Numbered from the stretch's first letter, positions 33,828 through 43,396 are shown. The stretch is DNA of 64,000 bases from Chelonobacter sp050613185 (GCF_050613185.1 NZ_CP192511.1:372001-436000), one strand, 5' to 3'. Notes: generated from the letters alone by a model not told the origin. Made by a program: numbers and translations.

Positions 33828-36104
33828 ATGGATAAACAACTCCGCCAAGCCGCTCTGGACTTTCATGAATTTCCGGTGCCGGGAAAAATTGAAGTTACCC
33901 CGACCAAATCCCTTGCTACCCAACGCGATCTGGCATTAGCCTACTCGCCGGGCGTTGCCATTCCATGTCTTGAAATTCAGCAGGATCCGTTAGCCGCCTA
34001 TAAATACACGGCGCGCGGCAATTTAGTCGGTGTAATTTCCAACGGGACGGCGGTGTTAGGTTTAGGCAATATCGGCGCTCTTGCCGGTAAACCGGTGATG
34101 GAAGGCAAAGGCGTGTTGTTTAAAAAATTCGCCGGAGTCGATGTATTCGATATTGAAATCGACGAACGCGATCCGGATAAAATCGTGGATATCATCGCCT
34201 CATTGGAACCGACTTTCGGCGGGATCAATCTGGAAGACATCAAAGCCCCGGAATGTTTCTATATCGAGAAAAAATTGCGTGAGCGTATGCAAATTCCGGT
34301 GTTCCACGACGATCAACACGGCACCGCGATTATCTGTGCGGCGGCGGTGATAAATGGCTTGCGCGTGGTCAATAAAGACATCAAAAACGTCAAACTGGTG
34401 GTTTCCGGTGCCGGTGCTTCCGCGATTGCCTGCTTGAATTTACTGCGTGCATTAGGCATGGAGAAAAACCATATCACCGTGTGCGATTCCAAAGGCGTCA
34501 TCTATAAACAACGTGAAGACGCCGAGCGTATGGACGAAACCAAACAATTCTATGCGATTGACGATAACGGCACACGCTCACTTGCCGATGCGATTCCAAA
34601 CGCGGATATTTTCTTGGGCTGCTCCGCCGCCGGTGCTTTGACACAAGAAATGGTGAAAAGCATGGGACCAAGCCCGATTATTTTAGCGTTGGCAAACCCC
34701 GATCCGGAAATTTTGCCACCAGTCGCCAAAGCAGTACGTCCCGACGCGATTGTCTGCACCGGTCGCTCCGACTTCCCGAATCAGGTGAATAACGTACTCT
34801 GCTTCCCGTTTATTTTCCGTGGCGCATTGGACGTGGGCGCAACCACCATTAACGAAGAGATGAAACTGGCTGCGGTGCATGCGATTGCCGAATTGGCACA
34901 CGCCGAACAAAACGAAGTGGTCACCTCGGCTTACGGCGAGCAAGAAGTGGCATTTGGTGCTGAATACCTGATTCCAAAACCGTTCGATCCGCGCTTGATC
35001 ATCAAAATCGCCCCGGCAGTGGCACAAGCGGCAATGGATTCCGGCGTTGCCTTGCGTCCGATTGAGGATATGAACGTCTATATCGAAAAATTGACCCAAT
35101 TCGTATACAAAACCAACTTGTTCATGAAACCGATTTTTGCCCAAGCCCGCTTAGACAAAAAACGGATCATTATGTCAGACGGCGAAGAACCGCGCGTATT
35201 GCATGCGGTACAAGAAATCGCCACCTTGGAAATCGCATTGCCAATCCTAATCGGTCGTCCGGACGTGATTCATCAGCGAATCAAACAACTGGGACTGCAT
35301 TTGGAAGAAGGCGTTGATTACGAAATCATCAATATTGAAAAAGATGATCGCTATGAAACCTGCTGGACCGGCTATTATGACATTATGAAACGCCGCGGCA
35401 TTACCCCGGCATTGGCAAAACAAGAAATTCGTATCAACCCAACCACCATTGCGGCGATGTTAGTCCGTTTAGGCTACGCCGACGGCATGATCTGCGGGTT
35501 GGTCGGTTCTTATGCCGATCACCTGAAAGCCATTCGCAATGTGATTGGCTTAAAAGACGGGGTGAAAACCGCCGCCACCGTAAACGGGCTGGTAATGCCG
35601 AGCGGAAACGTATTCGTGACTGACGCATTTGTAAACCAAGATCCGGATGCGGAAGAATTAGCCGAAATCACTTTAATGGCAGCCGCCGAAGTGAGCCGTT
35701 TCGGGATTGAACCTAAGGTTGCCTTAATCTCCCATTCCAACTACGGCGCTTCCGACCACCCAAGTGCGGTCAAAATGCGCAAAGTACTAGAATTGGTGAA
35801 ACAACGCGACCCGAACTTGATTATTGACGGTGAAATGCACGCCGATATTGCACTTTCAGAAAAACTGCGCCAGAACATCATGCCGGACAGCCCGCTTAAA
35901 GGCTCAGCCAACCTCTTGGTCATGCCGAATATGGAAGCGGCGCGTATCGGCTATAACTTACTACGCTCCGCAACCACGGCGATCACCGTCGGTCCGATGT
36001 TAATGGGCTTGCGCCAATCCGCCCATATTCTGACCCCGGTCGCCTCCGTCCGCCGGATTATCAATATGGTCGCAGTAGCAGCAGTGAATGCGGCTAAAGA
36101 ATGA
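33828..36104 (+). CDS. maeB: NADP-dependent malic enzyme with C-terminal phosphotransacetylase-like domain
   Basis: Oxidative decarboxylation of malate to pyruvate, making NADPH. The 758 aa show the MaeB hybrid design. Residues 1-430 are malic enzyme (SPGVAIPCLEI, the GNIGALAGKPVMEGKG region, catalytic Lys in FKKFAGVDVFDIEI, FHDDQHGTA metal site, VSGAGASAIACLNLL Rossmann motif). Residues 430-758 resemble phosphotransacetylase (EPRVLHAVQEI, GDTDGMICGLVGSYADHL-like region, LVMPNMEAARIGYNLL) and are usually regulatory, sensing acetyl-CoA. I start at ATG 33828 with GAGGA 8 bases upstream; the frame opens at a TTG at 33813. Confidence 0.95.
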   Translation: MDKQLRQAALDFHEFPVPGKIEVTPTKSLATQRDLALAYSPGVAIPCLEIQQDPLAAYKYTARGNLVGVISNGTAVLGLGNIGALAGKPVMEGKGVLFKKFAGVDVFDIEIDERDPDKIVDIIASLEPTFGGINLEDIKAPECFYIEKKLRERMQIPVFHDDQHGTAIICAAAVINGLRVVNKDIKNVKLVVSGAGASAIACLNLLRALGMEKNHITVCDSKGVIYKQREDAERMDETKQFYAIDDNGTRSLADAIPNADIFLGCSAAGALTQEMVKSMGPSPIILALANPDPEILPPVAKAVRPDAIVCTGRSDFPNQVNNVLCFPFIFRGALDVGATTINEEMKLAAVHAIAELAHAEQNEVVTSAYGEQEVAFGAEYLIPKPFDPRLIIKIAPAVAQAAMDSGVALRPIEDMNVYIEKLTQFVYKTNLFMKPIFAQARLDKKRIIMSDGEEPRVLHAVQEIATLEIALPILIGRPDVIHQRIKQLGLHLEEGVDYEIINIEKDDRYETCWTGYYDIMKRRGITPALAKQEIRINPTTIAAMLVRLGYADGMICGLVGSYADHLKAIRNVIGLKDGVKTAATVNGLVMPSGNVFVTDAFVNQDPDAEELAEITLMAAAEVSRFGIEPKVALISHSNYGASDHPSAVKMRKVLELVKQRDPNLIIDGEMHADIALSEKLRQNIMPDSPLKGSANLLVMPNMEAARIGYNLLRSATTAITVGPMLMGLRQSAHILTPVASVRRIINMVAVAAVNAAKE

Positions 36105-36131
36105 CGCTAAATAAATGATAAATAAAGCACC

Positions 36132-36163
36132 AAAGAGCAGGGTTAATCCTTGCTCTTTTTTTA
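36132..36163 (+). terminator. Terminator after maeB
   Basis: AAAGAGCA (36132-36139) pairs with TGCTCTTT (36151-36158), with GG/CC extending the stem past one bulged T, and continues into a T-run. Located 28 bp after the maeB stop. Confidence 0.85.
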
Positions 36164-36193
36164 TAGCCTTCCGTCACAAAAAATAAACATTTA

Positions 36194-36207
36194 ATGATCT
36201 CGATCAA
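36194..36207. promoter_or_regulatory. Predicted FNR box at the sodA promoter
   Basis: ATGAT-CTCG-ATCAA differs at one base from the FNR consensus TTGAT-N4-ATCAA. It sits just before the -10 element, a position expected to block the polymerase, so it would repress sodA without oxygen. Confidence 0.6.
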
Positions 36208-36213
36208 TTTATT

Positions 36214-36222
36214 TGCTACACT
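36214..36222 (+). promoter_or_regulatory. Predicted extended -10 of sodA
   Basis: TTGCTACACT contains a TGn extension followed by TACACT (36217-36222). The start point would lie near 36229, 89 bases before sodA, leaving a moderate leader. Confidence 0.45.
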
Positions 36223-36317
36223 AGTGATGAAATTCAATCCGCTTTTCCTAACGAAAAGCCTTCTTTACTGGCAGTTTTTATTCAACTACTTTTTATTCAA
36301 CTGATGAGGAAATGAAA

Positions 36318-36965
36318 ATGGCTTATACTCTACCTGAACTACCTTATGCCTACGACGCATTAGAACCGCACTTTGACGCACAAACCATGGAAATTCACCA
36401 TTCCAAACACCACCAAGCCTATGTGAACAATGCCAATGCGGTATTGGAAACATTGCCTGAATGGCAAGACAAATGCCCGGGTGAATTGATTGCTAACTTG
36501 GACAAAATTCCTGCTGACAAACGCACCGCTCTGCGTAACAATGCCGGTGGGCACGCCAACCATTCTCTGTTCTGGAAAGGCTTAAAATTAGGCACAACCT
36601 TACAAGGCGCCTTGAAAGACGCCATCGTACGTGATTTCGGCTCCGTCGAAGCTTTCCAAGCGGAATTTGAAAAAGCGGCAGCCACCCGTTTCGGCTCAGG
36701 CTGGGCGTGGTTAGTAATTAACGACGGTAAATTAGCCGTGGTTTCCACTGCCAACCAAGACTCGCCATTAATGGGCAAAGACATCGCCGGTGTGGAAGGC
36801 TACCCGGTTTTAGGCTTAGACGTGTGGGAACACGCCTATTACTTGAAATACCAAAACCGCCGTCCGGACTACATCAAAGCATTCTGGAATGTGGTCAACT
36901 GGGACGAAGCCAATGCGCGCTTTGAGAAAAAATTGGCAGGCAAAGGCTGTTGCCAAGATAAGTAA
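36318..36965 (+). CDS. sodA: Manganese superoxide dismutase
   Basis: Converts superoxide to hydrogen peroxide and oxygen in the cytoplasm. Metal ligands are visible as His in MEIHHSKHHQAYVNN (two helices), NHSLFWKGL, and Asp plus His in GLDVWEHAYYLKYQNRRPDYI. GGHANHSLFW and the Mn-type Gly/Gln pattern favour Mn over Fe. The 215 aa match E. coli SodA closely. I start at ATG 36318 with GAGGA 7 bases upstream; ATG 36312 would leave one base of spacing. An FNR-like box in the promoter suggests anaerobic repression, as in E. coli. Confidence 0.96.
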   Translation: MAYTLPELPYAYDALEPHFDAQTMEIHHSKHHQAYVNNANAVLETLPEWQDKCPGELIANLDKIPADKRTALRNNAGGHANHSLFWKGLKLGTTLQGALKDAIVRDFGSVEAFQAEFEKAAATRFGSGWAWLVINDGKLAVVSTANQDSPLMGKDIAGVEGYPVLGLDVWEHAYYLKYQNRRPDYIKAFWNVVNWDEANARFEKKLAGKGCCQDK

Positions 36966-36979
36966 TTAATTTAATTAAC

Positions 36980-37003
36980 GAAAAAGCACTCGGTTGAGTG
37001 CTT
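36980..37003. terminator. Terminator between sodA and wbaP
   Basis: Ten-bp perfect stem AAAAGCACTC/GAGTGCTTTT with a GGTT loop, followed by further T. It ends sodA on the plus strand and can serve the convergent polysaccharide operon on the minus strand. Confidence 0.85.
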
Positions 37004-37042
37004 TTTATTGCTTTATTTTCTATTCAATAAGCTCATTTTATT

Positions 37043-38464
37043 TCAATAAGCGCCTTTGCCACGAACCACCACATTGGCTGTTTTTGCTAATATGGCAATA
37101 TCATTCCATAACGACCAATTTTTAACATACCAAGCATCCAAATATACACGTGTATTATAATCAGTATCACTGCGCCCACTCACTTGCCACAAGCCTGACA
37201 TCCCCGGACGCACCATATAATAATAGCTCACATCATCTTTATAAAATTTCAATTCCTGCCGAATCACGGGGCGAGGTCCGACCAGACTCATTTCGCCTTT
37301 TAAAACATTCCATAACTGCGGCAACTCATCTAAGCTGGTTTTCCGCAGGAACTGTCCGACGTTGGTGATCCTCGGATCATTTTTTAATTTAAAACTTTTC
37401 GCCCATTCCTCTCGTGCCGTTTGATCGCTGGCTAACAGCTCCTGTAATATTGCACTTGAATTCATCACCATAGTACGAAATTTATAACAATGAAAAGGTT
37501 TGCCATTCCGTCCAATTCGAATCTGGCTATAGGTTGCACAGCCTCCATCTTGTCGAATTTTCAGAAATAAATAACCAAATAAAGGACTTGCAATCAATAA
37601 TAAAAAGAATGAGGCGATAATATCGAACGTCCTTTTTATGATACGTGAAGATCTTTTGGCTAAATTATTATGAATCCGCAACACAATCGCTTCATAACCA
37701 AAAAAATGCGAAACCTCCGCTCCATATAACGGAATACCATGTAGAGGTGGAACAATCGAAATATTACGAAAGCCCGTTCTCGAGAGTTTACGCATCCAAT
37801 ATTCCATCATGTCGTTTTGATGATTTTCCAATGCAATAAAAATCTTTTGATAGTGTTCTAAATGAGAAAAAAACTGTTCCTCTGTAATATAACCGCCTTT
37901 TTCTACCGTCACCGGAATCCGCCCGATAGGATCGATAAACGCTTTGATTTTATAACCCAAACTAACTTCACTACTAATCGCTCTATAAGCATTACGTGCA
38001 TTCTCCGCATTACCGATAATCACACAAGCCATATCCCACGTGCCTAAATAGCGAAGTATTTTTTTACAAAGAAAACGAGCGAACGGAAAACAAATAAACA
38101 AAATGACAGAAATATATAACCAGGTATCCAATGACGGGGATTTTTCAATAAATACCAACAGGGCAAGATTAATCAACAAAACAACGGCGAGAGTGGAATA
38201 AATATCTTTTAGTTCATCCCAAAAAGGTTTGCGATAAGTATAATGACGGTGAATAACCCAAAGCCAACCAACCATAATAAATGCCATTAAACTGAAAGCC
38301 CCCAAGCGCGTCAACGAACCATTAAACTCCAATTGCTCCATTGAAAAATCATCCAATGGAGAGAGATAATAAGCCACTGAAATTGCGAAAAAATATGTAA
38401 TAAAATCACAACTGATCAATGCCAGTTTATTAATTTTAGGCGCTAATTTGGGGTTATTTATCAT
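37043..38464 (-). CDS. wbaP: Undecaprenyl-phosphate sugar-1-phosphate transferase, WbaP type
   Basis: Starts polysaccharide chains by moving a sugar-1-phosphate (galactose in Salmonella WbaP) from UDP-sugar to undecaprenyl phosphate. The 473 aa show four N-terminal membrane helices (to about residue 130), a middle cytoplasmic domain, a fifth membrane helix (IIASFFLLLIASPLFGYLFL), and the C-terminal catalytic domain with KFRTMV, SLDELPQLWNVLKGEMSLVG followed by PRP, and VRPGMSGLWQVSGR. The start is ATG 38464 with GGAAAT 7 bases upstream; 2 bases separate it from the previous stop. It is the last gene of the polysaccharide operon. Sugar choice (Gal, Glc or GalNAc) is inferred from the family. 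Confidence 0.9.
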   Translation of the reverse strand: MINNPKLAPKINKLALISCDFITYFFAISVAYYLSPLDDFSMEQLEFNGSLTRLGAFSLMAFIMVGWLWVIHRHYTYRKPFWDELKDIYSTLAVVLLINLALLVFIEKSPSLDTWLYISVILFICFPFARFLCKKILRYLGTWDMACVIIGNAENARNAYRAISSEVSLGYKIKAFIDPIGRIPVTVEKGGYITEEQFFSHLEHYQKIFIALENHQNDMMEYWMRKLSRTGFRNISIVPPLHGIPLYGAEVSHFFGYEAIVLRIHNNLAKRSSRIIKRTFDIIASFFLLLIASPLFGYLFLKIRQDGGCATYSQIRIGRNGKPFHCYKFRTMVMNSSAILQELLASDQTAREEWAKSFKLKNDPRITNVGQFLRKTSLDELPQLWNVLKGEMSLVGPRPVIRQELKFYKDDVSYYYMVRPGMSGLWQVSGRSDTDYNTRVYLDAWYVKNWSLWNDIAILAKTANVVVRGKGAY

Positions 38465-38466
38465 TT

Positions 38467-39384
38467 TTATTTCCAAAACGTTTTATACATACTCAATTGT
38501 TTACAGCACGCTAATGGTAATTTTTGCCAAGCGAATCCCAATTTAAATCCAAGCCACTTCATCAAGGTCGCCAATGCTGCTTTTGGCAATAGCCAAGGGG
38601 CATTGTTCCATAAATAACGGATTTCCGACAGAACAAATTTTTTACCCTCAGAACTTGCCGTTCCAAATTTTTTCTGAATCCAACTTTCATTTTTTTGAAA
38701 GACACCAATATCAAAATAACGTTGGAACTCTTGCAAAAGCGTATAGTTGTGGGAATGTTGAACCGTTGCTTCAGCACAATAAACAACGTTATAACCAGCC
38801 AAAATCATTTTTGCCGCCAAATACATATCTTCCGCTAAAATGGTATTATCAGGAAAACCGCCTAATTCATTAAACACAGATAATCGATACGCAGCAAAAG
38901 AGTTCGAGATAAACGCCGTTTTAATGCCTAAGTGCGGTATATCTTCCTGACTTTTCTCCACCGATTGTTCAGGATAATTGAATAAACGCGCGTGTGCCGC
39001 CAACGGATTAGCATTATCGTGTGGCAACTGACGACCATAAACAGCAGCAACTTTAGGATTATCAAAAGCTTTTAGCAAATTTTCAATCGCATTGTCAGTC
39101 ACTAAAATGGCATCTTGCGTCATAAAAATCACAATATCATAATCTTGAATAAATAATGATACTGCTAAATTTCGCGTTCCACCATGGTTAAAATCCGTCT
39201 GTGAAATACGATGTGTTGCAAAACCGCACTTTGTCGCTAATTCCACGGTGTTATCCGCCGAGTTTGAATCAATCACCAACACATCAGGCTGAACACCTTG
39301 CCGCTGAATTTTAGCAAAACATTTTTCACCTAGCTTCCCGGCATTATAGGTTGGAATAACTAAAGCGGCTTTTGGCAATATCAT
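38467..39384 (-). CDS. GT2 glycosyltransferase, rhamnosyltransferase-like
   Basis: Family 2 glycosyltransferase of 305 aa. The nucleotide-binding start AALVIPTYNAGKLGEKCF and VLVIDSNSADNTVELA are typical, followed by HGGTRNLAVS and DIVIFMTQDAIL (DxD-equivalent). The C-terminal half (GGFPDNTILAEDMYLAAKMILAGYNVVY, then HSHNYT) closely resembles rhamnosyltransferases acting on O-antigen. With dTDP-rhamnose genes in the same operon, rhamnose is a likely donor (inference). Codon use is closer to the core genome than its left neighbours, and uptake signals occur in it (38932, 39223). Confidence 0.85.
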   Translation of the reverse strand: MILPKAALVIPTYNAGKLGEKCFAKIQRQGVQPDVLVIDSNSADNTVELATKCGFATHRISQTDFNHGGTRNLAVSLFIQDYDIVIFMTQDAILVTDNAIENLLKAFDNPKVAAVYGRQLPHDNANPLAAHARLFNYPEQSVEKSQEDIPHLGIKTAFISNSFAAYRLSVFNELGGFPDNTILAEDMYLAAKMILAGYNVVYCAEATVQHSHNYTLLQEFQRYFDIGVFQKNESWIQKKFGTASSEGKKFVLSEIRYLWNNAPWLLPKAALATLMKWLGFKLGFAWQKLPLACCKQLSMYKTFWK

Positions 39385-39400
39385 GTTGGATTATTCCTTA

Positions 39401-39811
39401 TTATTTTATGAGCCATCGCCCATTAATATCACTTTCCATACGCTCAAACCGCTTTTCTGATTTAAGTTTTTCAATATCACGTTTAATAGCACGTTCCGCG
39501 ACGGCAAGCAAAAATGATAACCTTGCAATCATAATACTAGAATCTTCTATTATAAATTTCAACAAGTTAACCCTGCGCAATGTAATTTTATCAGTGACAT
39601 TATCAGATAGATCAGTTTTGACTTTTTCGATATTCTCGATACCTGTAACAATAAATTTTATGAACGCCTAAAATAATCTTCCCACCATAAGTATTTGCCA
39701 TCGCCGAATAGTTTTTCCAAAAGTCAATAGGTAACTCACGCAAACCACTTTTGCCTTGGGCGAGTTTGAATTCAACCGCATCTGATTCTAGGAGGTTGAT
39801 TATTGTATTCT
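39401..39811 (-). pseudogene. Remnant of an AlbA_2 (Schlafen-like) DNA-binding/ATP-binding regulator
   Basis: On the minus strand the N-terminal part reads LLESDAVEFKLAQGKSGLRE then LPIDFWKNYSAMANTYGGKI and ILGV, the conserved AlbA_2 domain start. Near 39664 the frame shifts; the next frame reads FIVTGIENIEKVKTDLSDN. It then jumps, without the usual middle, to a winged-helix end LLKFIIEDSSIMIARLSFLL then AVAERAIKRDIEKLKSEKRF and stops at 39401. Intact relatives are 400-500 aa, so at least 250 residues are gone, and no start codon precedes the first conserved residues. A dead regulator between two glycosyltransferase genes. Confidence 0.7.
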
Positions 39812-39855
39812 AAGTAATTTTATTTAATTCATAATCCCCAAAAGCATTAAATTAT

Positions 39856-42198
39856 CTATATATTCTCTTTTAATGCGTAATCAAATACTTTTAAATATTC
39901 TTTAGCAATAGACTCTATATAAAACTTCTTACTTGCTGAAAATACTCTACTTTGTAATTTATTATACAATTCTTTATCCATTACTAAATCAGAAATTATA
40001 TCAGCTAACTCATCTATTTGTACTTTACCATCTCTTAGATCAAAGATAATACCAGCTAGATTAGAATCTTCATCTTTCAGTTGATTTTTAGATTCTCCTA
40101 AATTACTTGCTACCATCGGCTTACCTGAATATAAGCATTCAATAATAACTAATGGGAAACTTTCACCTTGAAATTCTGATGGAAGCAACCCAATATCTGC
40201 AGTAGCAAAATAATCTCGTACATTTTTTTGAAAACCAACTAAATGTATATACTCAGGTACCTTACCCAATAACTTATCATATACCTCGCCACTGCCAACT
40301 AATATTAAATGTATATCCTTTCCTGTCTTAATCCTAGCTAAAGTCACAGCTTCAATAGCAGGAATCCAACCTTTTTCAGGAATAGCTCGGCTCACAATGC
40401 ATGCAATAAATGCATTTTCACTAATACCTAAAATACTTCTATCTAATTTATTACCAGTATAATAAGGTAAACCATTTCCAATTTTATGGAATATTTCCAT
40501 ATTAGGAAAATTATTATCGATAAAAGGAGGTAAATTTTTATCTGCTATATATATAAATGAAGAGCAGCTCTGTTCGACTCTTTTCAAGAGGCGCTGGAGA
40601 TCATTCTTATCAATAGCTTCATACATTCCATGCAAAGTAATCACATGCTTAGGTGTTTTATCTTTTTTATCCACAAAATGTGAAATTATCTCATCTACAC
40701 TTCCATGGTGAGTACTAACTATATCTATGCTTAATGTATCAATAATTTTTCTTAGCTCTGACATATTCGACAATCTAACTAAAGGAATAGACGGATCCAA
40801 CATCTCTCTTACTTTCTCGTTTGAATGACTTAATTGGCAATCTAAAACTGTTACCGGATAGTTCAACCGCTTTAATTCATTTGATAAAAATATAGGAAAT
40901 GTTTCGCCACCACCAATATCTAAGCAGAAAATACAAATTAAGATATTAGGTCGCCTTTCATTTTTATTATCATAGATCTTATTTAAATTAAACCAGTTTG
41001 ATACATCCTTAATATCATCTCCCCCACAATAAGAAACATAATGCTTCTCTAACTCATTTAAATGTTTTTCATGACTACTTTTAGGGATTTTATAGTTTTT
41101 TTCTAAAAAAATCGCTATTTTTTCATGCTCTTCGTAATATAGCTCGGAACCTTGAACTTTCAAAGAAGTACTTTTTTCATGTACTCTATAATAATTTTTC
41201 GTCTCCGTACTATAATGAACAGCCCCCCCCTTAATAAAATCTATATAAAATAACCAATCACCACACAATTTGAAATTGTGCCACTGTGAAAAAATTTCAC
41301 CAGATATTTTTCCCACATTTCTAAAAATGACACTGCTAACATTTGGAATGATATTTTTAATAGAAAATGCAGTTTTCACCAAATCATTTGCACTTATTGA
41401 AAAAGAACGATACCATGGCAATTCAATATCATTTAAATACTGTTCAGTGCTATTAATTTTTATCCCATTTTGAATAAAATCACTTTTAGCAAAAGCAAGC
41501 ATTATAGCTTGATCACTAAAAGCAGGAATAAGTTTTTCAATGAAATCTTTCTCACACCAATCATCACTTTCTGCTATCCAGATATATTTTCCTTTAGCTT
41601 GCGCTAATCCTTTAGCCCATTGTTGAAAAACACCACCACCATTCTTCTCACTAAAGATAGTCGTAGTAATATCTGGATATTTATTCTTATACTTGAGAAG
41701 AATATCACGACTGTTATCTGTAGAATGAGCGTCTAACAAAATGACTTCAATATTTTTATGTGTTTGCATATAAATTGAATCAAGCCTTTCTGTTAGATAT
41801 TGCTCATAATTATAGTTAGGGACTATAATTGAAATTAGAGTATTGCTTAAGCCATTATTTTTAACACTCAAATTCCACTCATTAACCAATAAATATTCAT
41901 TAATTTTTTTTATCCTTATATACCTACTTTTAATTTCAAAATATTTAAAATAGACTCCTTTCAAACTTGATTTAAACGGCAAAAAAAAATTATAATATAT
42001 TTTTGAATGGTTGTGCTTTAAATAAAATCCAATTTTATATATTAATTCCTTAAGTTTAAATTTAACTTGATTGTATTTTAAGCCATAATACAATTCAGCT
42101 TTACTAGCTTTAAAATAAAAGACAATATTATACATAATTGCCCTTATTTTAATTTTATGATTTTTAGCACTATGACTAACGAGTGTATTTTTTTTCAT
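39856..42198 (-). CDS. Two-domain glycosyltransferase (GT2 then GT4)
   Basis: 780 aa. Residues 1-115 are basic and Lys/Tyr-rich with no named domain. Residues about 120-350 are a GT2 domain: LISIIVPNYNYEQYLTERLD, IEVILLDAHSTDNS, and GKYIWIAESDDWCEKDF holding the D-D metal site. Residues about 415-780 are a GT4-like domain: ILICIFCLDIGGGETFPIFL, HHGSVDEII, GNGLPYYTG, ILVGSG and GESFPLVIIECLYSGKPMVASN. Each domain should add one sugar, so one protein may build two linkages. The gene is strongly AT-rich with no uptake signal, unlike the core genome. Substrates are unknown. Confidence 0.82.
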   Translation of the reverse strand: MKKNTLVSHSAKNHKIKIRAIMYNIVFYFKASKAELYYGLKYNQVKFKLKELIYKIGFYLKHNHSKIYYNFFLPFKSSLKGVYFKYFEIKSRYIRIKKINEYLLVNEWNLSVKNNGLSNTLISIIVPNYNYEQYLTERLDSIYMQTHKNIEVILLDAHSTDNSRDILLKYKNKYPDITTTIFSEKNGGGVFQQWAKGLAQAKGKYIWIAESDDWCEKDFIEKLIPAFSDQAIMLAFAKSDFIQNGIKINSTEQYLNDIELPWYRSFSISANDLVKTAFSIKNIIPNVSSVIFRNVGKISGEIFSQWHNFKLCGDWLFYIDFIKGGAVHYSTETKNYYRVHEKSTSLKVQGSELYYEEHEKIAIFLEKNYKIPKSSHEKHLNELEKHYVSYCGGDDIKDVSNWFNLNKIYDNKNERRPNILICIFCLDIGGGETFPIFLSNELKRLNYPVTVLDCQLSHSNEKVREMLDPSIPLVRLSNMSELRKIIDTLSIDIVSTHHGSVDEIISHFVDKKDKTPKHVITLHGMYEAIDKNDLQRLLKRVEQSCSSFIYIADKNLPPFIDNNFPNMEIFHKIGNGLPYYTGNKLDRSILGISENAFIACIVSRAIPEKGWIPAIEAVTLARIKTGKDIHLILVGSGEVYDKLLGKVPEYIHLVGFQKNVRDYFATADIGLLPSEFQGESFPLVIIECLYSGKPMVASNLGESKNQLKDEDSNLAGIIFDLRDGKVQIDELADIISDLVMDKELYNKLQSRVFSASKKFYIESIAKEYLKVFDYALKENI

Positions 42199-42564
42199 AT
42201 GCCAACCAGAAAAACCTTTCTAGCTCCTTTCATATTATCGCTTTGTTGATTTTTGCTATAGTATAGAAGAAATCAAGTAAGCAATGTAATCCGCTGATTA
42301 TATGTGTATAGATTTTAGTGTCCATATAATTAATGATTAAGAAAATCAATAATAATATTCAATAATGTGCTTTTTATGTTACATATTTCTTGGGTACAAT
42401 TTTATAGATAATCTAATCATATTTAAAAACATTATCCATTAATCTTTGAGAAGAAAAAATATTACTAATTTTTCTATTAATTCTTAACAACTTTAATTTT
42501 ATTCTTGTTAAAATGAGTTAGAAATTATAATTGCATTATTTAAATCCCTTCACAAATCAAGGAT
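42199..42564. other. AT-rich non-coding gap with a 12-bp inverted repeat
   Basis: No gene seen. Near the right end TTATTTAAATCC (42536-42547) and GGATTTAAATAA (42561-42572) form a 12-bp stem with a 13-nt loop, next to the stop of the truncated GT2 fragment. Could be a terminator or a trace of recombination. Confidence 0.5.
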
Positions 42565-42714
42565 TTAAATAACATTATCTAATGAGCAATCATCTAAAAT
42601 AATAATTCTATCCGGCACAATATCTTGATTCAAAACATTTATAATTTGTTGTTCAATATCGATATTATGACAGCCTACTAATAATATTAATAATAAAAAA
42701 GAAGTGTGCTTTAC
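42565..42714 (-). pseudogene. N-terminal fragment of a GT2 glycosyltransferase
   Basis: A minus-strand frame of about 49 codons reads ILLVGCHNIDIEQQIINVLN then QDIVPDRIIILDDCSLDNVI and stops at 42565. The pattern is the usual start of a GT2 domain (ILL-x-x-x-N, then ILDD-S-x-DN). There is no start codon in frame; it begins right at the stop of the neighbouring gene, and everything after the DD motif is missing. Likely a relic left by replacement of glycosyltransferase genes at this locus. Confidence 0.5.
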
Positions 42715-43396
42715 TTAATAAAATATTTATTTATCGTTTTGGACACATAATCCACATCAAAAACTATACCGAGAGTACTATAAATATCATTTAATTGGGA
42801 AATATCAATATAATAGCTTGAACCTTTATCTTCAATATTATAATATGCCTCTCTGTTAAGAGACCTTTCTAGAATCGATACTAGTTCAAGAATATCTGTA
42901 TATAGTGGCGAGGCTAAATTTATTATTAAATTCATAAATAAATTTTTTTTAAAATATAATCAACGATTTTAAAGACATCATCAACATCTATTATGTTTCT
43001 TTTACTTTTACTAAAAACGCTAAACTCCTCTCCATTATTAATTTTATTATAAATAAAATTAATAATGGTTGGACTTTTTGTCCTCCCTGCAACTTGTGGT
43101 AATCTAAATATTAAATATCTATCACACTCATCTTGTAGTATGAGCTCCATCAATAATTTATGCAATACATATTTTGAATTTTGCAGTGTCGAATCATAAA
43201 TACTACAAGTGCTAAAATAAACAATTAGACTCGCTGGATTATTTCTGATTGTATGACGTAACAGCTCTCTCTCTCGAGTAAAAGATGATGAATTCTCTTC
43301 ATTAGAATTAGATACTCCACTAGCAAAAATAATTACATCTTCAGTAGATACATAACTATTAAATGCTTTAGCAAGCATTCCTCTACCAATAATCAT
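42711..43396 (-). pseudogene. NAD-dependent epimerase/dehydratase-like gene split by a frameshift at an A8 tract
   Basis: Two consecutive frames form one protein of about 228 residues. The first (43396 to 42932, 154 aa) has IIGRGMLAKAFNSY as a short Rossmann start, DVIIFASGVSNS, ASLIVYFSTCSIYD and SKYVLHKLLMELIL (Tyr-x3-Lys-like, here YVLHK), and IFRLPQVAG. The second (42935 to 42711, 74 aa) continues with MNLIINLASPLYTDILELVS and YYNIEDKGSSYYIDI. The break is at eight A residues (minus strand, near 42951-42958); nine would restore a single frame. The stop and the next ATG overlap (ATGA), so coupling could give a split protein. It could be a dead gene, a phase-variable gene, or one that uses slippage. 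Confidence 0.7.
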
